From assembly GCA_903905475.1 (NCBI GenBank), contig CAIVGK010000026.1, positions 1 to 32,697 of the forward strand: a stretch of 32,697 bases of DNA. The letters run 5' to 3'. Shown one piece after another: positions 32,586 through 32,697 of this stretch (position 1 is its first letter; every line of letters starts with the position of its first letter). The notes under the pieces were generated by a model. It worked only from the letters and a program-made list of their open reading frames with translations, searched no databases and was not told the DNA's origin. A program made the translations under genes and the position numbers. The stretch comes from an uncultured Burkholderiales bacterium. GTDB lineage: Bacteria > Pseudomonadota > Gammaproteobacteria > Burkholderiales > Burkholderiaceae_C.

Positions 32586-32697
32586 TCAGCCGTGTCCCGC
32601 CGGGCTGATCGCGCCGGCTTGCGCATCGAGTGCGCTGAGCTGCCCATCGGCCAGCCGGTAGATCCGGTCGGCGGCCTGGATCAGCAGGCCCTGGTGC
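32586..32697 (-). CDS. ABC transporter ATP-binding protein, C-terminal end (partial)
   Basis: Only the last 36 codons are in the window. HQGLLIQAADRIYRLADGQL matches the end of an ABC ATPase just after the switch-loop His: the His, then AADRIYRLADG, the usual '.ADRI.vL.dG.l' strand. The stop is immediately followed by the acyltransferase ATG, so they are co-transcribed. Whether it is an exporter with fused membrane domain or a stand-alone ATPase cannot be seen. It could power a lipid flippase in this operon. Confidence 0.65.
   Translation of the reverse strand, partial: HQGLLIQAADRIYRLADGQLSALDAQAGAISPAGHG

Overview
The window is high-GC proteobacterial DNA of betaproteobacterial (Burkholderiales-like) character. 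The canonical LptF at 1500 reads like the betaproteobacterial form, and coding is dense with many GTG starts and stop/start overlaps. The obvious exception is an AT-rich gene at 27296 beside a decayed insertion sequence. No tRNA, rRNA, CRISPR array or intact mobile element was seen.

Left end (1-8156): the tail of an L-Ara4N lipid A modification operon (arnA 3' end, arnD) and the canonical LPS-export permease gene lptF. These are followed by convergent purU, a small zinc-ribbon membrane protein, a membrane fatty-acid/lipid desaturase, a wrecked dacB (PBP4) remnant, a concentrative nucleoside transporter and an outer-membrane barrel protein.

Centre (8171-25584): a sphingolipid (ceramide) locus. 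A leftward operon encodes a P450, a fatty-acyl-AMP ligase fused to a carrier domain, a second acyl-AMP ligase, a free acyl carrier protein and serine palmitoyltransferase, closed by a perfect hairpin. A rightward pair encodes an Sfp-type phosphopantetheinyl transferase and a LicC/IPCT-like nucleotidyltransferase. A second leftward operon of seven closely packed genes encodes a metallophosphoesterase, a HIT protein, an extra LptF/LptG-type permease pair, a CDP-alcohol phosphotransferase, a GNAT-type bacterial ceramide synthase and a MobA-like nucleotidyltransferase. Divergent from it are a second CDP-alcohol phosphotransferase of the same architecture and a translationally coupled nucleotidyltransferase-like protein.

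Right end (25841-32697): a GT4 glycosyltransferase, an AT-rich FkbM methyltransferase, and IS5-type transposase debris. Then comes a leftward operon with the end of an ABC transporter, an LpxL-like acyltransferase lacking its acidic catalytic residue, an ELM1-family protein, a CerR-like reductase and, behind a G11 tract, a 2-oxoglutarate oxygenase.

Proposed integration (inference): the acyl-AMP ligases load carriers primed by the local phosphopantetheinyl transferase. Spt condenses acyl-ACP with serine, the GNAT protein N-acylates and the CerR-like protein reduces. The P450, desaturase and dioxygenase may modify the chains. The nucleotidyltransferases and twin CDP-alcohol phosphotransferases would attach a phospho-headgroup. 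The extra LptF/LptG pair would move the product towards the outer membrane. The headgroup and export parts are the least explained and most interesting portion of the window.
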